Positions 25,768-35,034 of a stretch of 64,000 nucleotides of DNA are shown here, in pieces (position 1 is the stretch's first letter; the number at the start of each line of letters is the position of its first letter). The position numbers and the translations under genes were made by a program. The notes beneath the pieces were generated by a model, which was given only the letters and a program-made list of their open reading frames with translations, did no database searches and had not been told where the DNA came from. This stretch comes from an uncultured Gemmiger sp. (GTDB lineage Bacteria; Bacillota; Clostridia; Oscillospirales; Ruminococcaceae), in assembly GCA_944382835.1 (NCBI GenBank), contig CALWNP010000002.1:42096-106095 (forward strand), in the 5' to 3' direction.

Positions 25768-26949
25768 ATGAGCAAGTGGATTCCCACCTGGCACTGTGTG
25801 CCCATCGATTACAACCTGGACGCGGCCACCTTCCGGGACATCACCCAGCGCTGCGTCTTTACCAACAACCTGCGGGGGGACAAAATCCGCCTGCGGTTCA
25901 GCAACCTTTACAACGACAAGCCGATGGTCATGGACCATGTGGCGGTCCAGGCCTGCAACCGGGTCACCGGGGAACTCTCCCCCCGGGCCCTGGTCACCCT
26001 GGGGGGCAGCGAGCGGATTGAGGTGGCCCCCGACAGCCAGCCCTTCTCGGACGAGATTCCCCTGTCGGTGACCCCCCAGGACGACCTGCTGGTCTGGCAG
26101 TATTTCGGCCAGGAGACGGTGGCCCGCTCGGTCTGCACCACCTCCACCTGGAAGAGCTGGCAGTGCACCCAGCACACCGGCAACTTCTACGAGACCGAGG
26201 CCCTGGGCTTCACCATCAAGTCCCAGCTGGCGCCGGCCCTGGCCGCCGACCCCACCCCCAGCCAGTTTCTGGTGGGGCTGAGCCAGCTGGATGTGCTCAC
26301 CGACGACGGGGTGCAGCTCATCGGGCTGTTCGGGGACTCCATCACCCAGATGTCCTACTTCAGCGACAGCCTGATGGAGCTGCTCTATGACCGTTTCCCC
26401 GGGCAATATGCGGTGGTCAACGGCGGCATCGCCGGCAACCGCATCCAGAAGACCTTCCCCGACGCCAAGGATTTTCCCGGCGGCGGGCACCAGTTCGGCA
26501 TCGCCGGGCGGGACCGCTTCCTGCAGGACCTCTACGACGGGATGACCCCGGACATCGTCTTTGTGATGGAGGGGGTCAACGACTGCTCCCACAGCCTGGT
26601 CTTCCAGGAGCCCGACGTTCCCACCGCCCAGGACATCTTTGATGCCCTGGCCCAGGTGGTGGCCATGGCCCACCAGCGGGGCAGCAAGGTGTATCTGAGC
26701 ACCATCTCCCCCTTCGGGGCCTTCGGGGATGCCTGGCGGGATCAGGCCGAGGCGCTGCGCTGCGGCTACAACGATCTGATCCGCGCCAGCACCATCGCCG
26801 AGAAGGTAGTGGACCTGGACGCCGTGGTCCGGGACCCCCAGGACCCCCATCGGATGCGGGCCAACCTGCATCTGGGGGACGGGGTGCACCCCAACTGGAA
26901 GGGCGGCGCCCGGATGGCCCGGGCGGTGCTGGACGCCTGTTTTGTCTGA
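25768..26949 (+). CDS. SGNH/GDSL hydrolase
   Basis: A 393-aa protein. Residues ~1-175 form a probable beta domain; the SGNH catalytic domain follows. Block I is GLFGDSIT (Ser about 191), block II NGGIAGNR, block III EGVNDC and block V GDGVHP, giving the full Ser-Gly-Asn-His set. Such enzymes are often acetyl esterases acting on sugars, including rhamnogalacturonan acetylesterases. No signal peptide is present. AAAGGA precedes the ATG. It is the last gene of the operon, ending 23 bases before a strong terminator, and adds a further unrelated esterase fold to the set. Confidence 0.88.
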   Translation: MSKWIPTWHCVPIDYNLDAATFRDITQRCVFTNNLRGDKIRLRFSNLYNDKPMVMDHVAVQACNRVTGELSPRALVTLGGSERIEVAPDSQPFSDEIPLSVTPQDDLLVWQYFGQETVARSVCTTSTWKSWQCTQHTGNFYETEALGFTIKSQLAPALAADPTPSQFLVGLSQLDVLTDDGVQLIGLFGDSITQMSYFSDSLMELLYDRFPGQYAVVNGGIAGNRIQKTFPDAKDFPGGGHQFGIAGRDRFLQDLYDGMTPDIVFVMEGVNDCSHSLVFQEPDVPTAQDIFDALAQVVAMAHQRGSKVYLSTISPFGAFGDAWRDQAEALRCGYNDLIRASTIAEKVVDLDAVVRDPQDPHRMRANLHLGDGVHPNWKGGARMARAVLDACFV

Positions 26950-26963
26950 GAATCCTCCCCTTT

Positions 26964-27010
26964 TAAAAAAAGCCATGCCCCTCGCAGCAATGCGGGGGCA
27001 TGGTCTTTTT
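26964..27010. terminator. Bidirectional terminator between the esterase operon and the PP2C gene
   Basis: A hairpin (CCATGCCCCTCGCA, loop GCAA, TGCGGGGGCATGG; 26973-27003) is followed by T7 on the plus strand and preceded by A7, giving T7 on the minus strand. It lies between the stop of the GDSL gene (26949) and the stop of the convergent PP2C gene (27011), so it serves both. Confidence 0.9.
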
Positions 27011-27757
27011 TTATTGGGCGGCTTCGGGGTCCAGACAGAGCACCGCCAGGCTCATGTCGTCGGGGGTGCGGGGGCGGAAGAGCCGGTCCAGGTCCTCCTC
27101 CATATAGGCCTCGGCCGTGGGCCGGGGCAGGGCGGCGGTCTGCCGGGCCAGCACCGCCACCCCGGGGGCCACCCCGCCGGTGCGGGGGTTGAGCAGGCTG
27201 GCGGCGCTGCCGTCGCTGCAGAGCAGCACGGTGTGGCAGCCCAGGGGCAGCTGGCGGGAGATCCGCAGGTGTTCTGCGGCGTCGCTGCTGCTGAGGAAGA
27301 AGGTGATGTTCTCCTCCTCCCCGTTTTCGGGGGCGCTGAGCAGCATCCCGCCGCCGGGGCCCACCCCCAGGGCGGCGCCGTCCCCCAGATGCACCAGCAG
27401 GCAGCGGCCATCCGCCCCTGCCGCAAAGAGCAGCAGGGTGCAGGCCGGGGGCACACCGGGGGCCTCGGCCTCCACCGCCCGGCGGGCCAGGTCCAGAAGG
27501 GCCTGGCCCAGCGCGGGGTCGGGCATGTCGTACCACCGGGCAAAGTTCCCGGCCAGGGCCTGGCCCAGGGCCCGGGTCACCGCCCGGGCGGCCAGGTGAG
27601 AGTCGGCACGGCTGCCGGCGCCGTCGGCCAGGGCGATGGCCCAGGCATCGGCCCCGGCAAAGCCCTGGGCGCTGTCCTGGCAGGGCGTGCCCCGCTGGCG
27701 GTGGCCGCTGCCGGTCTGCACCGCACAGGCAAAACGGGGTTCAGACATCCAGATCAT
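27011..27757 (-). CDS. PP2C-family protein phosphatase of a TerY-P-like triad
   Basis: A 248-aa serine/threonine phosphatase of the PP2C (PPM) fold. Metal-binding and core motifs are visible: PCQDS, LADGAGS, HLGDG, LCSDG and PDDMSLAVL. It should remove phosphates added by the kinase at 28441. The start at 27757 has GAGGAGG six bases upstream and overlaps the VWA gene by 17 bases, giving translational coupling; the ATG at 27748 is an alternative. Kinase, VWA protein and phosphatase in a row match the TerY-P signalling triad. It is the last gene of a five-gene minus-strand operon. Confidence 0.87.
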   Translation of the reverse strand: MIWMSEPRFACAVQTGSGHRQRGTPCQDSAQGFAGADAWAIALADGAGSRADSHLAARAVTRALGQALAGNFARWYDMPDPALGQALLDLARRAVEAEAPGVPPACTLLLFAAGADGRCLLVHLGDGAALGVGPGGGMLLSAPENGEEENITFFLSSSDAAEHLRISRQLPLGCHTVLLCSDGSAASLLNPRTGGVAPGVAVLARQTAALPRPTAEAYMEEDLDRLFRPRTPDDMSLAVLCLDPEAAQ

Positions 27758-28415
27758 AGCTGTCCTCCTCACCGGGCTGGGCCTGGCTCAGGCCGGCGGC
27801 ACTGCGGCTGAGGAAATCGAAGAAGTTCTCGATCTCCAGAGCGCCGCAGTTGTCCACCCGGCCGCTCAGGGAGAAGGCCGCCAGATCGCGGCATTCCTCG
27901 CCGGTGCCCATCCCGATGCACTTGACCTTGAGCTGGCGGTTCTGCTGCAGCCGGCGCACCTCCCGGGCCACCGCCGACACATCGTCATCGGCGGCACCGT
28001 CGCTCATCAGGATCAGCCAGGGGCGGTAGCTGGTGATGCCGTAGGCCTCGTAGCTGTCCCGCTGGCGCTCGATCTTGTCCAGGGCGAACCGCACCGCCTT
28101 GGCCAGGGGGGTGCCGCCGTTGGGGGTGATGTCCTGGAACTGGCCGGCGATGGATTTGACGTTGGCAAAGTCCTGCACCACCTGCACCCCCCGGCCGCTG
28201 AAGGTGATGATGCACAGGTCGATGGAATCGCAGACATAGGCATCGTTGGCCGAGTTCTGGATAAAGCTGCGGATGCCGTTGTTCACATGCTCCATCCGCT
28301 TGTCCCGCAGCATGGAGTAGGACGCGTCCACACAGAGGCAGACCGGCACCCGGTTGGCGCTGTTCTGAATCAGGTCGGCGCTGCTCAGCCGTTCCTGTTT
28401 CATATAATCGTTCAT
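27741..28415 (-). CDS. TerY-like von Willebrand factor A protein
   Basis: A 224-aa VWA-domain protein. The MIDAS motif DASYS is at about 30-34, followed by VWA landmarks including TPNGGTPLAKA and LMSDGAADDD. These coordinate a metal ion for ligand binding. The start at 28415 is fixed by AGGAGG upstream; a long in-frame extension is composed of shadow sequence from the kinase gene. It lies 25 bases after the kinase and overlaps the phosphatase. Family knowledge: such VWA proteins are substrates or scaffolds in TerY-P triads. No tellurium-resistance (TerD-like) genes are in the window. Confidence 0.87.
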   Translation of the reverse strand: MNDYMKQERLSSADLIQNSANRVPVCLCVDASYSMLRDKRMEHVNNGIRSFIQNSANDAYVCDSIDLCIITFSGRGVQVVQDFANVKSIAGQFQDITPNGGTPLAKAVRFALDKIERQRDSYEAYGITSYRPWLILMSDGAADDDVSAVAREVRRLQQNRQLKVKCIGMGTGEECRDLAAFSLSGRVDNCGALEIENFFDFLSRSAAGLSQAQPGEEDSYDLDV

Positions 28416-28440
28416 GGCAGATCCTCCTGATGGGGCCGGC

Positions 28441-31400
28441 TCATCCGTTGGGATGGATGCAGTCGCGGCAGAGGGGCTGGCGGCCCTTGCGCTGCAGGTC
28501 GCGCAGCTTGGCCTTGGTGATGGTAATGGGTTTGTGGCAGCGGGCGCAGACCGCCGGCACCTCCTGGCGGCAGTCGGGGCAGACCCGGTCCTGCCAGCGG
28601 CCCCGGTCGGCCTGGCCGCGGCTTTCCAGGGTGGCCTGCCACTTGTTGCCGGCAAAGGCTTTGCCGCAGATCACACAGTGGACCTGGACCTTTTCGGGGT
28701 CCTGCTGCAGCCGCTTCATGGCCGAGAAGCAGTTGTTGCAGAGGTTCATCTGGTTGTGGCGCTGGTTGTTCTCCCACCGGCTGCGGGGCATGTTGGCGGT
28801 GCGTTTGCACTCCTCGCAGGTGAAGTCCACCGTGAAGGTGCCGTCGGGGTCAAAGTACCGCTGGGGGGTCAGCTCCCGGGTGTAGACATCCGAGGTGGTC
28901 ATCTCCCACTCGTAGGCGCCCAGCACCTTGTCCCACCGTTTGGCCGAGAGGGGCTTGCCCTGGGCAAAGGTGTTGTAGAAGCCCTCCCGGGTCTGGTAGG
29001 GCATGTTGCCCCAGATCATCCGGTAGGGGCCGTCGGGGGTATCGCTGCCGTCGCTGGCGGCCTCGGTGCTGTCCCGGGGGACAAAGCGGTAGGCAAACCG
29101 CCCCTCCCGCACCGCCTGGCCCAGGTCGGTGACCCCCTTGCCGCTGTAGGGGGACTGGTTGAGCATGAGCAGCTCAAAGATCAGCACCGCCAGGGCGAAG
29201 TCCTCGTCCTCCTCGGTGCGCAGGAAGCTGCCGTAGTTGGGGTTGTGAGTGTTGAGCCGCTTGTAGATGGCCGGCGAGGTGTGCAGCGGGGTGCCCACCG
29301 GGCAGGGATAGCCGTCGATCTGGCAACTGTCGCAGTCCACCACCATGATCCGGGGGTCCTGGGGGCTGTCGGGCCGCACCAGGATGTTGCGGGGGTTGAT
29401 GTCCCCCAGCAGGATGTGGGCCCCGTGCAGCCGCACCAGGGTCCGGCAGATCTGCCGGCAGACCCGCACCAGGGCCAGGCGGTCCCAGCCGGGCAGGGCC
29501 TGGCGGACGCTGGGCTTGCCCAGCTGGAGGATGGAGGTGGTCAGCTCCCGGTATTCCGGCCCCACCTTGGGCATGAGGAAGCCGGCAAAGGCCCCGTCCT
29601 CGGGGTGGAAGAGGAGGGCGGTGGGCCAGCAGAGTTCCCGCTGGCCGGGGGTGCGCCCCACCATCCGGGTCAGCTTGTCCCGGCGGTTACGAGTCAGGTG
29701 GTCCTTGTTGTAGAGCTTGGCCACCAGGCCGGGGTCGTTGGTGGCAAAGATCTGCCCTTCCCCGCCCTCGGCCATCCGGGTGCCCAGCCGGACAGTCCGG
29801 CCCTCCTGGGTGGTCAGGGTCATGCCGGGGGCGGGCTTGTGCCAGGGCAGCAGCTCCCCCGTCTCGCAGATGCAGTGCACCGCCGGGGTCTGGGCAGCCG
29901 GGGCCGGGGCGGAATCGGCCGCGGGCTTGGCCGGGGCCGCCGGGGTTGCCGGGGCTGTGGCGGGGGCAGCCGGCGCCTTGACCGAAGCTGCCGCAGCCTT
30001 GGCCGGCGCCGCAGCGGCTTTGGCAGGCGCCGCCGGGGCCGGAGCGGCGGTCGCCGGGGCATCGGCCTTCGGGGCGGGGGTTCCCTCATAGCCCAGGCTG
30101 TTGCGGTGGACCATCGGCCGCAGCACCGGATGGACCGAGCAGCCCGCACTGCCGGTGACCAGCAGCGGCATCAGGTTGGGGTGGTCCCCCTTGGCCAGGG
30201 TCTGGCAGAAATCCCAGTCCATGGTCAGCAGGCAGATGGTCTTGTCGGGGTTGCGGGCCGCCACCTCCAGCAGGCTGGCCTGGGAGCTGCGGGCCCCGGC
30301 TCGCTCGGGGCCGTACTTGATCCGGCCCTGGCGGTGGAGGTGGCTCATGGCGATGCGGGCCTCGTGGGCCTGCTGTTTGCGGTCGGCGGGGGTGTCGGGG
30401 TCGGTTTCCATCCGGTAGAGTTCCACCCGGGTGGCCCAGTCCACAATCACCCAGCGGCCGCTGTCCTTCTGGGCGGGCAGCACCTGCTCGGCCAGAAAGC
30501 GCTGGCCGTCCCGCCGTAGCCAGCAGGAGATGTCGGCCAGCAGGTTGCAGCGGCGGAAGACCTCCTGCTGCTGGGCGGTGGTGAGCCGTCCGGCGGTGTA
30601 CTCGGCCATCCGGGGAAAGGCGGGCAGGGCAGCCTGCCGTGCCGGGACCGACGGCATTTCCCGGGAAACCGGCGCCGCCGTGGGCTGGGCCTTCCCTGCC
30701 CCGTCCAGCTGGCGGGCCATGGTGCGGAAGGACTGGTCGATCTGGCTCTGGCCTTCCCGGAGGATCTCTCCCAGCGCCTGCCGCAGCCGGGCGTCGGCCT
30801 CGTCGTGCCGCTGCTGGAGGTTGGCCATGACCTCCTCCACCTCGGACAGCTGGTGGAGGTAGAGGATATCCTGGTTTTTGTCGTACTCCTTGGCCAGGCG
30901 GCTCTGGAGCAGGATGAACCGGTCAAAGCCGGGGATGCTCTTCTGTAGTTCCTTCAGGGGCAGGGCCTCGCAGTCGGACATCCTTTTCACCCGGTCCCGG
31001 TGAGCGCAGAGCGCCTGCAGGGGGGCGGGATCGGGCAGGGGCAGGGCGGAGGCCAGCTTGACAAAGGTTTCCACCGAAGCCTGGAAGGCCTCGGGCGTCA
31101 TCTTCTGGCTCACCCCTTTGGTGCGGTGGCCCAGATAGGTGTTGCGGGTTTCCACCGCGTCCCCGGCCAGCATCCCCACCTCCCGGTAGAAATTCTGGGG
31201 CTCCTTGCCGAACTGCCGGCAGAGGGCGGCGCAGAGTTCCCGGTCATCCCGGTCGCAGAACCTCACCGTGTTGTAGAGGGAGGAGATGTCGGTGTGCAGG
31301 TGGAGGGCGTCGTGGAGGAACTGCCTCTGGTGGGGCAGGTCCATCCCGGCCAGACGATCCGCCACCATCTTTTTCAGACGCAGCGAGCCGGCCTGCCGGG

Positions 31401-31704
31401 GGGTGACGGTGCCCTGGATCTGCCGCACCGAATCGGCGTAGCGTTCCAGAAAGGCGGGGTCGGCCCCCTCCACCAGGCAGCGGGGGTGAATCCGCCAGCT
31501 GACCAGCGGCTCGGTGACCTTCTGACCGTTCCAGCCCACCGTCTTCTCCTTCTGGGAGAGGATCTGTTTTTCCAGAAAGGAGGGGATGTCCCGGTCCGCC
31601 ACGCAGAGCTGGATGGCATCGGCCAGGTAGCTCTGGGTTTCCCGGGCGATGTCCTCGATTTCATCGCAGTAAAAATCCGAGACAATCTTGTTGGTCATGG
31701 ACAC
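28441..31704 (-). CDS. Large multi-domain protein kinase with PIN-like region and C-terminal zinc ribbons
   Basis: A 1087-aa protein. Residues ~1-340 are helical and unassigned. Residues ~410-520 look PIN-domain-like (VIVDWATRVELY, CLLTMDWDF, with Asp at 422, 496 and 498), a tentative call. An Ala/Pro-rich linker covers ~541-608. A YegI-like kinase domain spans ~635-930: glycine-rich MAEGGEGQIF, likely ATP Lys 663 (VAKLY), catalytic loop GDINPRN (Asp 769) and metal-binding VVDCDS (Asp 790). The last ~125 residues contain several CxxC pairs, probably three zinc ribbons. A GTG start at 31704 is suggested by GGAG six bases upstream; the ATG at 31698 is the alternative. Its partners are the VWA and PP2C genes downstream. 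Confidence 0.82.
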   Translation of the reverse strand: MSMTNKIVSDFYCDEIEDIARETQSYLADAIQLCVADRDIPSFLEKQILSQKEKTVGWNGQKVTEPLVSWRIHPRCLVEGADPAFLERYADSVRQIQGTVTPRQAGSLRLKKMVADRLAGMDLPHQRQFLHDALHLHTDISSLYNTVRFCDRDDRELCAALCRQFGKEPQNFYREVGMLAGDAVETRNTYLGHRTKGVSQKMTPEAFQASVETFVKLASALPLPDPAPLQALCAHRDRVKRMSDCEALPLKELQKSIPGFDRFILLQSRLAKEYDKNQDILYLHQLSEVEEVMANLQQRHDEADARLRQALGEILREGQSQIDQSFRTMARQLDGAGKAQPTAAPVSREMPSVPARQAALPAFPRMAEYTAGRLTTAQQQEVFRRCNLLADISCWLRRDGQRFLAEQVLPAQKDSGRWVIVDWATRVELYRMETDPDTPADRKQQAHEARIAMSHLHRQGRIKYGPERAGARSSQASLLEVAARNPDKTICLLTMDWDFCQTLAKGDHPNLMPLLVTGSAGCSVHPVLRPMVHRNSLGYEGTPAPKADAPATAAPAPAAPAKAAAAPAKAAAASVKAPAAPATAPATPAAPAKPAADSAPAPAAQTPAVHCICETGELLPWHKPAPGMTLTTQEGRTVRLGTRMAEGGEGQIFATNDPGLVAKLYNKDHLTRNRRDKLTRMVGRTPGQRELCWPTALLFHPEDGAFAGFLMPKVGPEYRELTTSILQLGKPSVRQALPGWDRLALVRVCRQICRTLVRLHGAHILLGDINPRNILVRPDSPQDPRIMVVDCDSCQIDGYPCPVGTPLHTSPAIYKRLNTHNPNYGSFLRTEEDEDFALAVLIFELLMLNQSPYSGKGVTDLGQAVREGRFAYRFVPRDSTEAASDGSDTPDGPYRMIWGNMPYQTREGFYNTFAQGKPLSAKRWDKVLGAYEWEMTTSDVYTRELTPQRYFDPDGTFTVDFTCEECKRTANMPRSRWENNQRHNQMNLCNNCFSAMKRLQQDPEKVQVHCVICGKAFAGNKWQATLESRGQADRGRWQDRVCPDCRQEVPAVCARCHKPITITKAKLRDLQRKGRQPLCRDCIHPNG

Positions 31705-31728
31705 AGGACACTCCTTTCGGTGAGGGGA

Positions 31729-34700
31729 TCAGAGGAAGATGCTTTGCACCACCGTGGGCACCGTCATGCTGATGACCAGGGCGATGAGCAGGGTGTAGAG
31801 AAGGCGGGTCGGCTCCTTCTGGTAGGGCGCGGGGCGCACCCCCAGGAAGTAGGCCACCAGACCGCCCAGGCAGGCCAGGTTCCAGAGGCTGGACATGGCC
31901 CGCCCGATGGACAGCCAGAAATCGGTGCCGGTGAAGTTGGTCAGCAGGCAGAAGATGGCCAGCAGCACCATGGTGCCGCCGTAGAGCAGCCCGAAGAGGA
32001 TGACCCAGCTGCGCTGGACCGCCCGCTGACCGGCCAGTTCCCTCTTCCGCTCGGTTTCGGCCTTCTCGGCCTTGCGGCGGTTGAGGTCGGCGTTGTAGGC
32101 GGCGGCCCGGCGGCGGAAGATCTCGTCCCGCTTGGCGGCGCACCCCTCCACCTGGGAGGCATCCCCCTCCGCCCGGGGGTTCAGCTCGGCACCCTTGCGG
32201 TACCATTTGAGCTTTTCCTCCTCCTGGCTGGCCTGGTCTCCCAGGGCCAGGCAGGCCCAGGAGCAGCCGCCGTTGGCGGCCTTCTTCAGCGCTTCCAGGT
32301 TGTCCGGGGTCTGACCGCTGGCCAGGGCCAGGTAGAACCGGGTCACCTCGGCCAGCCGGGGATGGTCGGCAGCGTCGGGGGCCTGCTGGGCCAGCCGGAT
32401 CCAGTCCTGGGCCTTGACCTTGCGGCCCTGCTCGATGCAGAAGACCGCAAAGCGCAGCCGCGGGGCAAAGCCCCCTTCCTGGGCTTCCTTTTCATACAGC
32501 TCGGCGCAGAGGGCCTGCAGTTTGGCGGGGTTGGCGGTGTAGGCCTGCATCCGGCGGGCGGGCCCGGTGTAGAACCGCAGCAGTGCCCGGCGCCCGGCGG
32601 CGTCCAAGCGGGCGGCGCTTTGCAGCAGCTCCTGGGCCTTGCGCAGGCCGGCCTCGTTGCCCTGGGCGGTGTACTGGCTGCTGAGCAGCAGCAGGATGTC
32701 CAGCAGCAGCGGGTTGGCCTGGTCCGGGGCCACGCTCCGGCGCTGCTCGGCCAGCTTTTGGGCCTGTTCCAGCAGCGGGATGGCCTCGCTGCGGTCGGCG
32801 GCCGAGCCGCTCCCGAGATACCGCCGGGCCATGACCAGGGCGGCGTAGGGGTTGCCCCCCTTCACCAGCTGCTGCAGCCCGCTGGCCAGCATCTCATCAT
32901 AGCTGCCCTTGCCGTATTCCTCGGCCCAGCTCAGGAACTGCCGGCGGTCCTGCTCCCGTTTGCGCTGGGCGGCGGCCTCCTTCTCGGCGGCGGCCCGGGC
33001 CTGTTCCTCCCGGCGCTGCTGTTCCTCCCTCCGCTGCTGCAGGGCCTTGAGCCGCTCCTGGCAGAGGTCGGCCATGCTGGCCGTCCCCTCCAGGGCGGGG
33101 TCCAGTTCGGCGCCCTTTTTGTAGTAGCGCAGCTTGGTCTTTTCCTCCTGGGCCAGGTCGCCCAGGATCAGGCAGACCCAGGAGCTGGACGAGGCCAAGG
33201 GTTCCAGTTGGGCGGGGTCGGCCTTTTCCCCCGCAAACACCGCCTGGTAGTACCGGGTGATGGCCACCAGCGCCGGGTTCTGGGCGGCGTCGGAGGCCTG
33301 GAGGGCCATCTTCAGCCAGTCCGCCGCGGCCACCGTCTGTTCCTGCCGGTGGCAGTGCAGGGCGTAGCGCAGCCGGGCCAGGATGCCCCCCTTGTGGGCC
33401 GCCTCCTGGGCCAGGCCGCTCACCCGCCGTTCCAGCGCCCGGGCATCCTTCTTGTAGTTGGGCAGCTGGCTGCCGTACCGCTCATAGAAATCCACCAGCC
33501 GGTCCAGCTGGGTGCCGTCCAGCCCCCGGGCCTGGATGAGCCAGCTCTCCACCTCGGTCAGCCGGGGCTGGGGGGTGCGCAGCTCTGCCTGGGCCAGCTG
33601 CACCAGCACCCGGACCAGCATGGCCTGGGCGGCGCCGTCCTTCTCCGCCGTCTTGAGCCGGTTTTGCAGCAGGTCGCGGCTCTTTTCCAGCAGGGGCAGG
33701 GCCTGGGCCCGCTCCTTCTCGGCACTGCTGGCCAGGTACTGCCGGGCCAGCACAAAGGCGGCGTAGGGGTTCCCCTTCTCCACCTGCTGCTCCAGCAGGA
33801 TGCCCATGGTGACATCATAGTCTCCCGCCCGGTAGGCGGCGTACCACTTGGAAAAGTTGGCGTCCTCCTCCTGGCGCTTGCGCAGTTCGGCCTCCTTCTG
33901 GGCGGCGGCCTGCCGTTGGGCCGCCGCCTCGGCCTTCTGCTTTTCGGCCAGCTGGCTTTGCAGCCGCTGCTGTTTCTGGCTGCAGCGCTCCTGGCACTCC
34001 GGGTCCCCGTCCAGCTTGGCGCCGCGGGTGTACCAGCTCAGCCGCTCCTGATCGTTCTTGCTGTGGTCTCCCAGCAGCAGACAGGCCCAGGCGCTGCGGT
34101 CGGCCACCGCCTTCAGCGCTTCCATGTCGGGTTTGTTCCCCGTCATCTCGGCCTGGTAATACTGCGCCACGGCGCAGAGATCCGGCCGGTCGGCGGCGTC
34201 GGGGGCCTGGAGGGCCAGCTGGAACCAGTCCTGGGCCTTGAGGTTGCGCTCCTCTTTGCGGCAGTGGATCGCAAACTGCAGCCGGGCCTCAATCCCCTGC
34301 TTGCCGGCCCGCTCCTCCTCCAGGGCGAACCGCGCCCGCTCCAGGCTGTCGGGGTCGTCCCGGTAGGCGGGCAGGTACCGGGCCGGGCCGCTATAGAACC
34401 ACAGCAGCCCGTCATAGGCGTTTTCATCCAGTTCCCGGGCGTTGGTAAAGCAGTCGTAGGCTTTCTGCAGCCGGGCCTCCTCCCGGGTGTCGGCGGCGTA
34501 GAGCCGGCCCAGCTGGTCCAGCACCCGGACCAGCAGCTGGCAGGCCGCGGGGTCGGTGGTGGCGGCCACCCGCCGCTCCAGCAGGGCGCGGGCCTGCTCC
34601 AGCACCGGGGCGGCCTCCTCCCGGTCGGCCTTGCTGCCGCTTTTCAGATACCGCCGGGCCAGCGTATAGGCTGCATAGGGGTTGCCCCCCTGCCCTTCCT

Positions 34701-35016
34701 GCTGCAGCTGGCGGCTGAGCATCCCCTTGTACCGGCCGTCCCGGTAATAGGCCTTCCACTCTTCGTACAGATCGTCCGGGCTGCGACTGGCGGCGGGTTT
34801 GGCCTCCGCCGGGGCCGGGGCCTGTTGGGGCTGGTCCGGCTGGTAGCCCATCTGGGCGGCCTGCTCCTTCCAGTAATCCGCCATATTCGGGTCCTGCTCC
34901 GCCCCGTCACAGCCCTGGGCATAGCGGCGGGCCAGCTCCATGGCGGCCTCGCCGCTGCCCTGCATGGCCTGTTCTTCCAGCGCCTCCAGGCTGCTGGTGT
35001 TGCGCATCTCTTCCAT
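31729..35016 (-). CDS. Giant membrane protein with three ~300-aa helical repeat units
   Basis: A 1095-aa protein of Sel1/TPR-like alpha-helical repeats. Three long units (about 75-365, 380-680 and 690-985) each start with a WxxxYRxGxY-type helix, then GNPYAA, an ARxYL segment and later LGD and a YxKGAELD-like motif. Basic/glutamine-rich coiled-coil linkers separate them. Three hydrophobic segments at ~1010-1095 anchor the C-terminus, so the repeats should be cytoplasmic. ATG 35016 has AGGAG upstream. It lies between the zinc-ribbon membrane protein and the kinase, which suggests a scaffold or sensor for the triad. No catalytic motif was seen. Confidence 0.75.
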   Translation of the reverse strand: MEEMRNTSSLEALEEQAMQGSGEAAMELARRYAQGCDGAEQDPNMADYWKEQAAQMGYQPDQPQQAPAPAEAKPAASRSPDDLYEEWKAYYRDGRYKGMLSRQLQQEGQGGNPYAAYTLARRYLKSGSKADREEAAPVLEQARALLERRVAATTDPAACQLLVRVLDQLGRLYAADTREEARLQKAYDCFTNARELDENAYDGLLWFYSGPARYLPAYRDDPDSLERARFALEEERAGKQGIEARLQFAIHCRKEERNLKAQDWFQLALQAPDAADRPDLCAVAQYYQAEMTGNKPDMEALKAVADRSAWACLLLGDHSKNDQERLSWYTRGAKLDGDPECQERCSQKQQRLQSQLAEKQKAEAAAQRQAAAQKEAELRKRQEEDANFSKWYAAYRAGDYDVTMGILLEQQVEKGNPYAAFVLARQYLASSAEKERAQALPLLEKSRDLLQNRLKTAEKDGAAQAMLVRVLVQLAQAELRTPQPRLTEVESWLIQARGLDGTQLDRLVDFYERYGSQLPNYKKDARALERRVSGLAQEAAHKGGILARLRYALHCHRQEQTVAAADWLKMALQASDAAQNPALVAITRYYQAVFAGEKADPAQLEPLASSSSWVCLILGDLAQEEKTKLRYYKKGAELDPALEGTASMADLCQERLKALQQRREEQQRREEQARAAAEKEAAAQRKREQDRRQFLSWAEEYGKGSYDEMLASGLQQLVKGGNPYAALVMARRYLGSGSAADRSEAIPLLEQAQKLAEQRRSVAPDQANPLLLDILLLLSSQYTAQGNEAGLRKAQELLQSAARLDAAGRRALLRFYTGPARRMQAYTANPAKLQALCAELYEKEAQEGGFAPRLRFAVFCIEQGRKVKAQDWIRLAQQAPDAADHPRLAEVTRFYLALASGQTPDNLEALKKAANGGCSWACLALGDQASQEEEKLKWYRKGAELNPRAEGDASQVEGCAAKRDEIFRRRAAAYNADLNRRKAEKAETERKRELAGQRAVQRSWVILFGLLYGGTMVLLAIFCLLTNFTGTDFWLSIGRAMSSLWNLACLGGLVAYFLGVRPAPYQKEPTRLLYTLLIALVISMTVPTVVQSIFL

Positions 35017-35034
35017 AAACGGTTCTCCTTTCGG

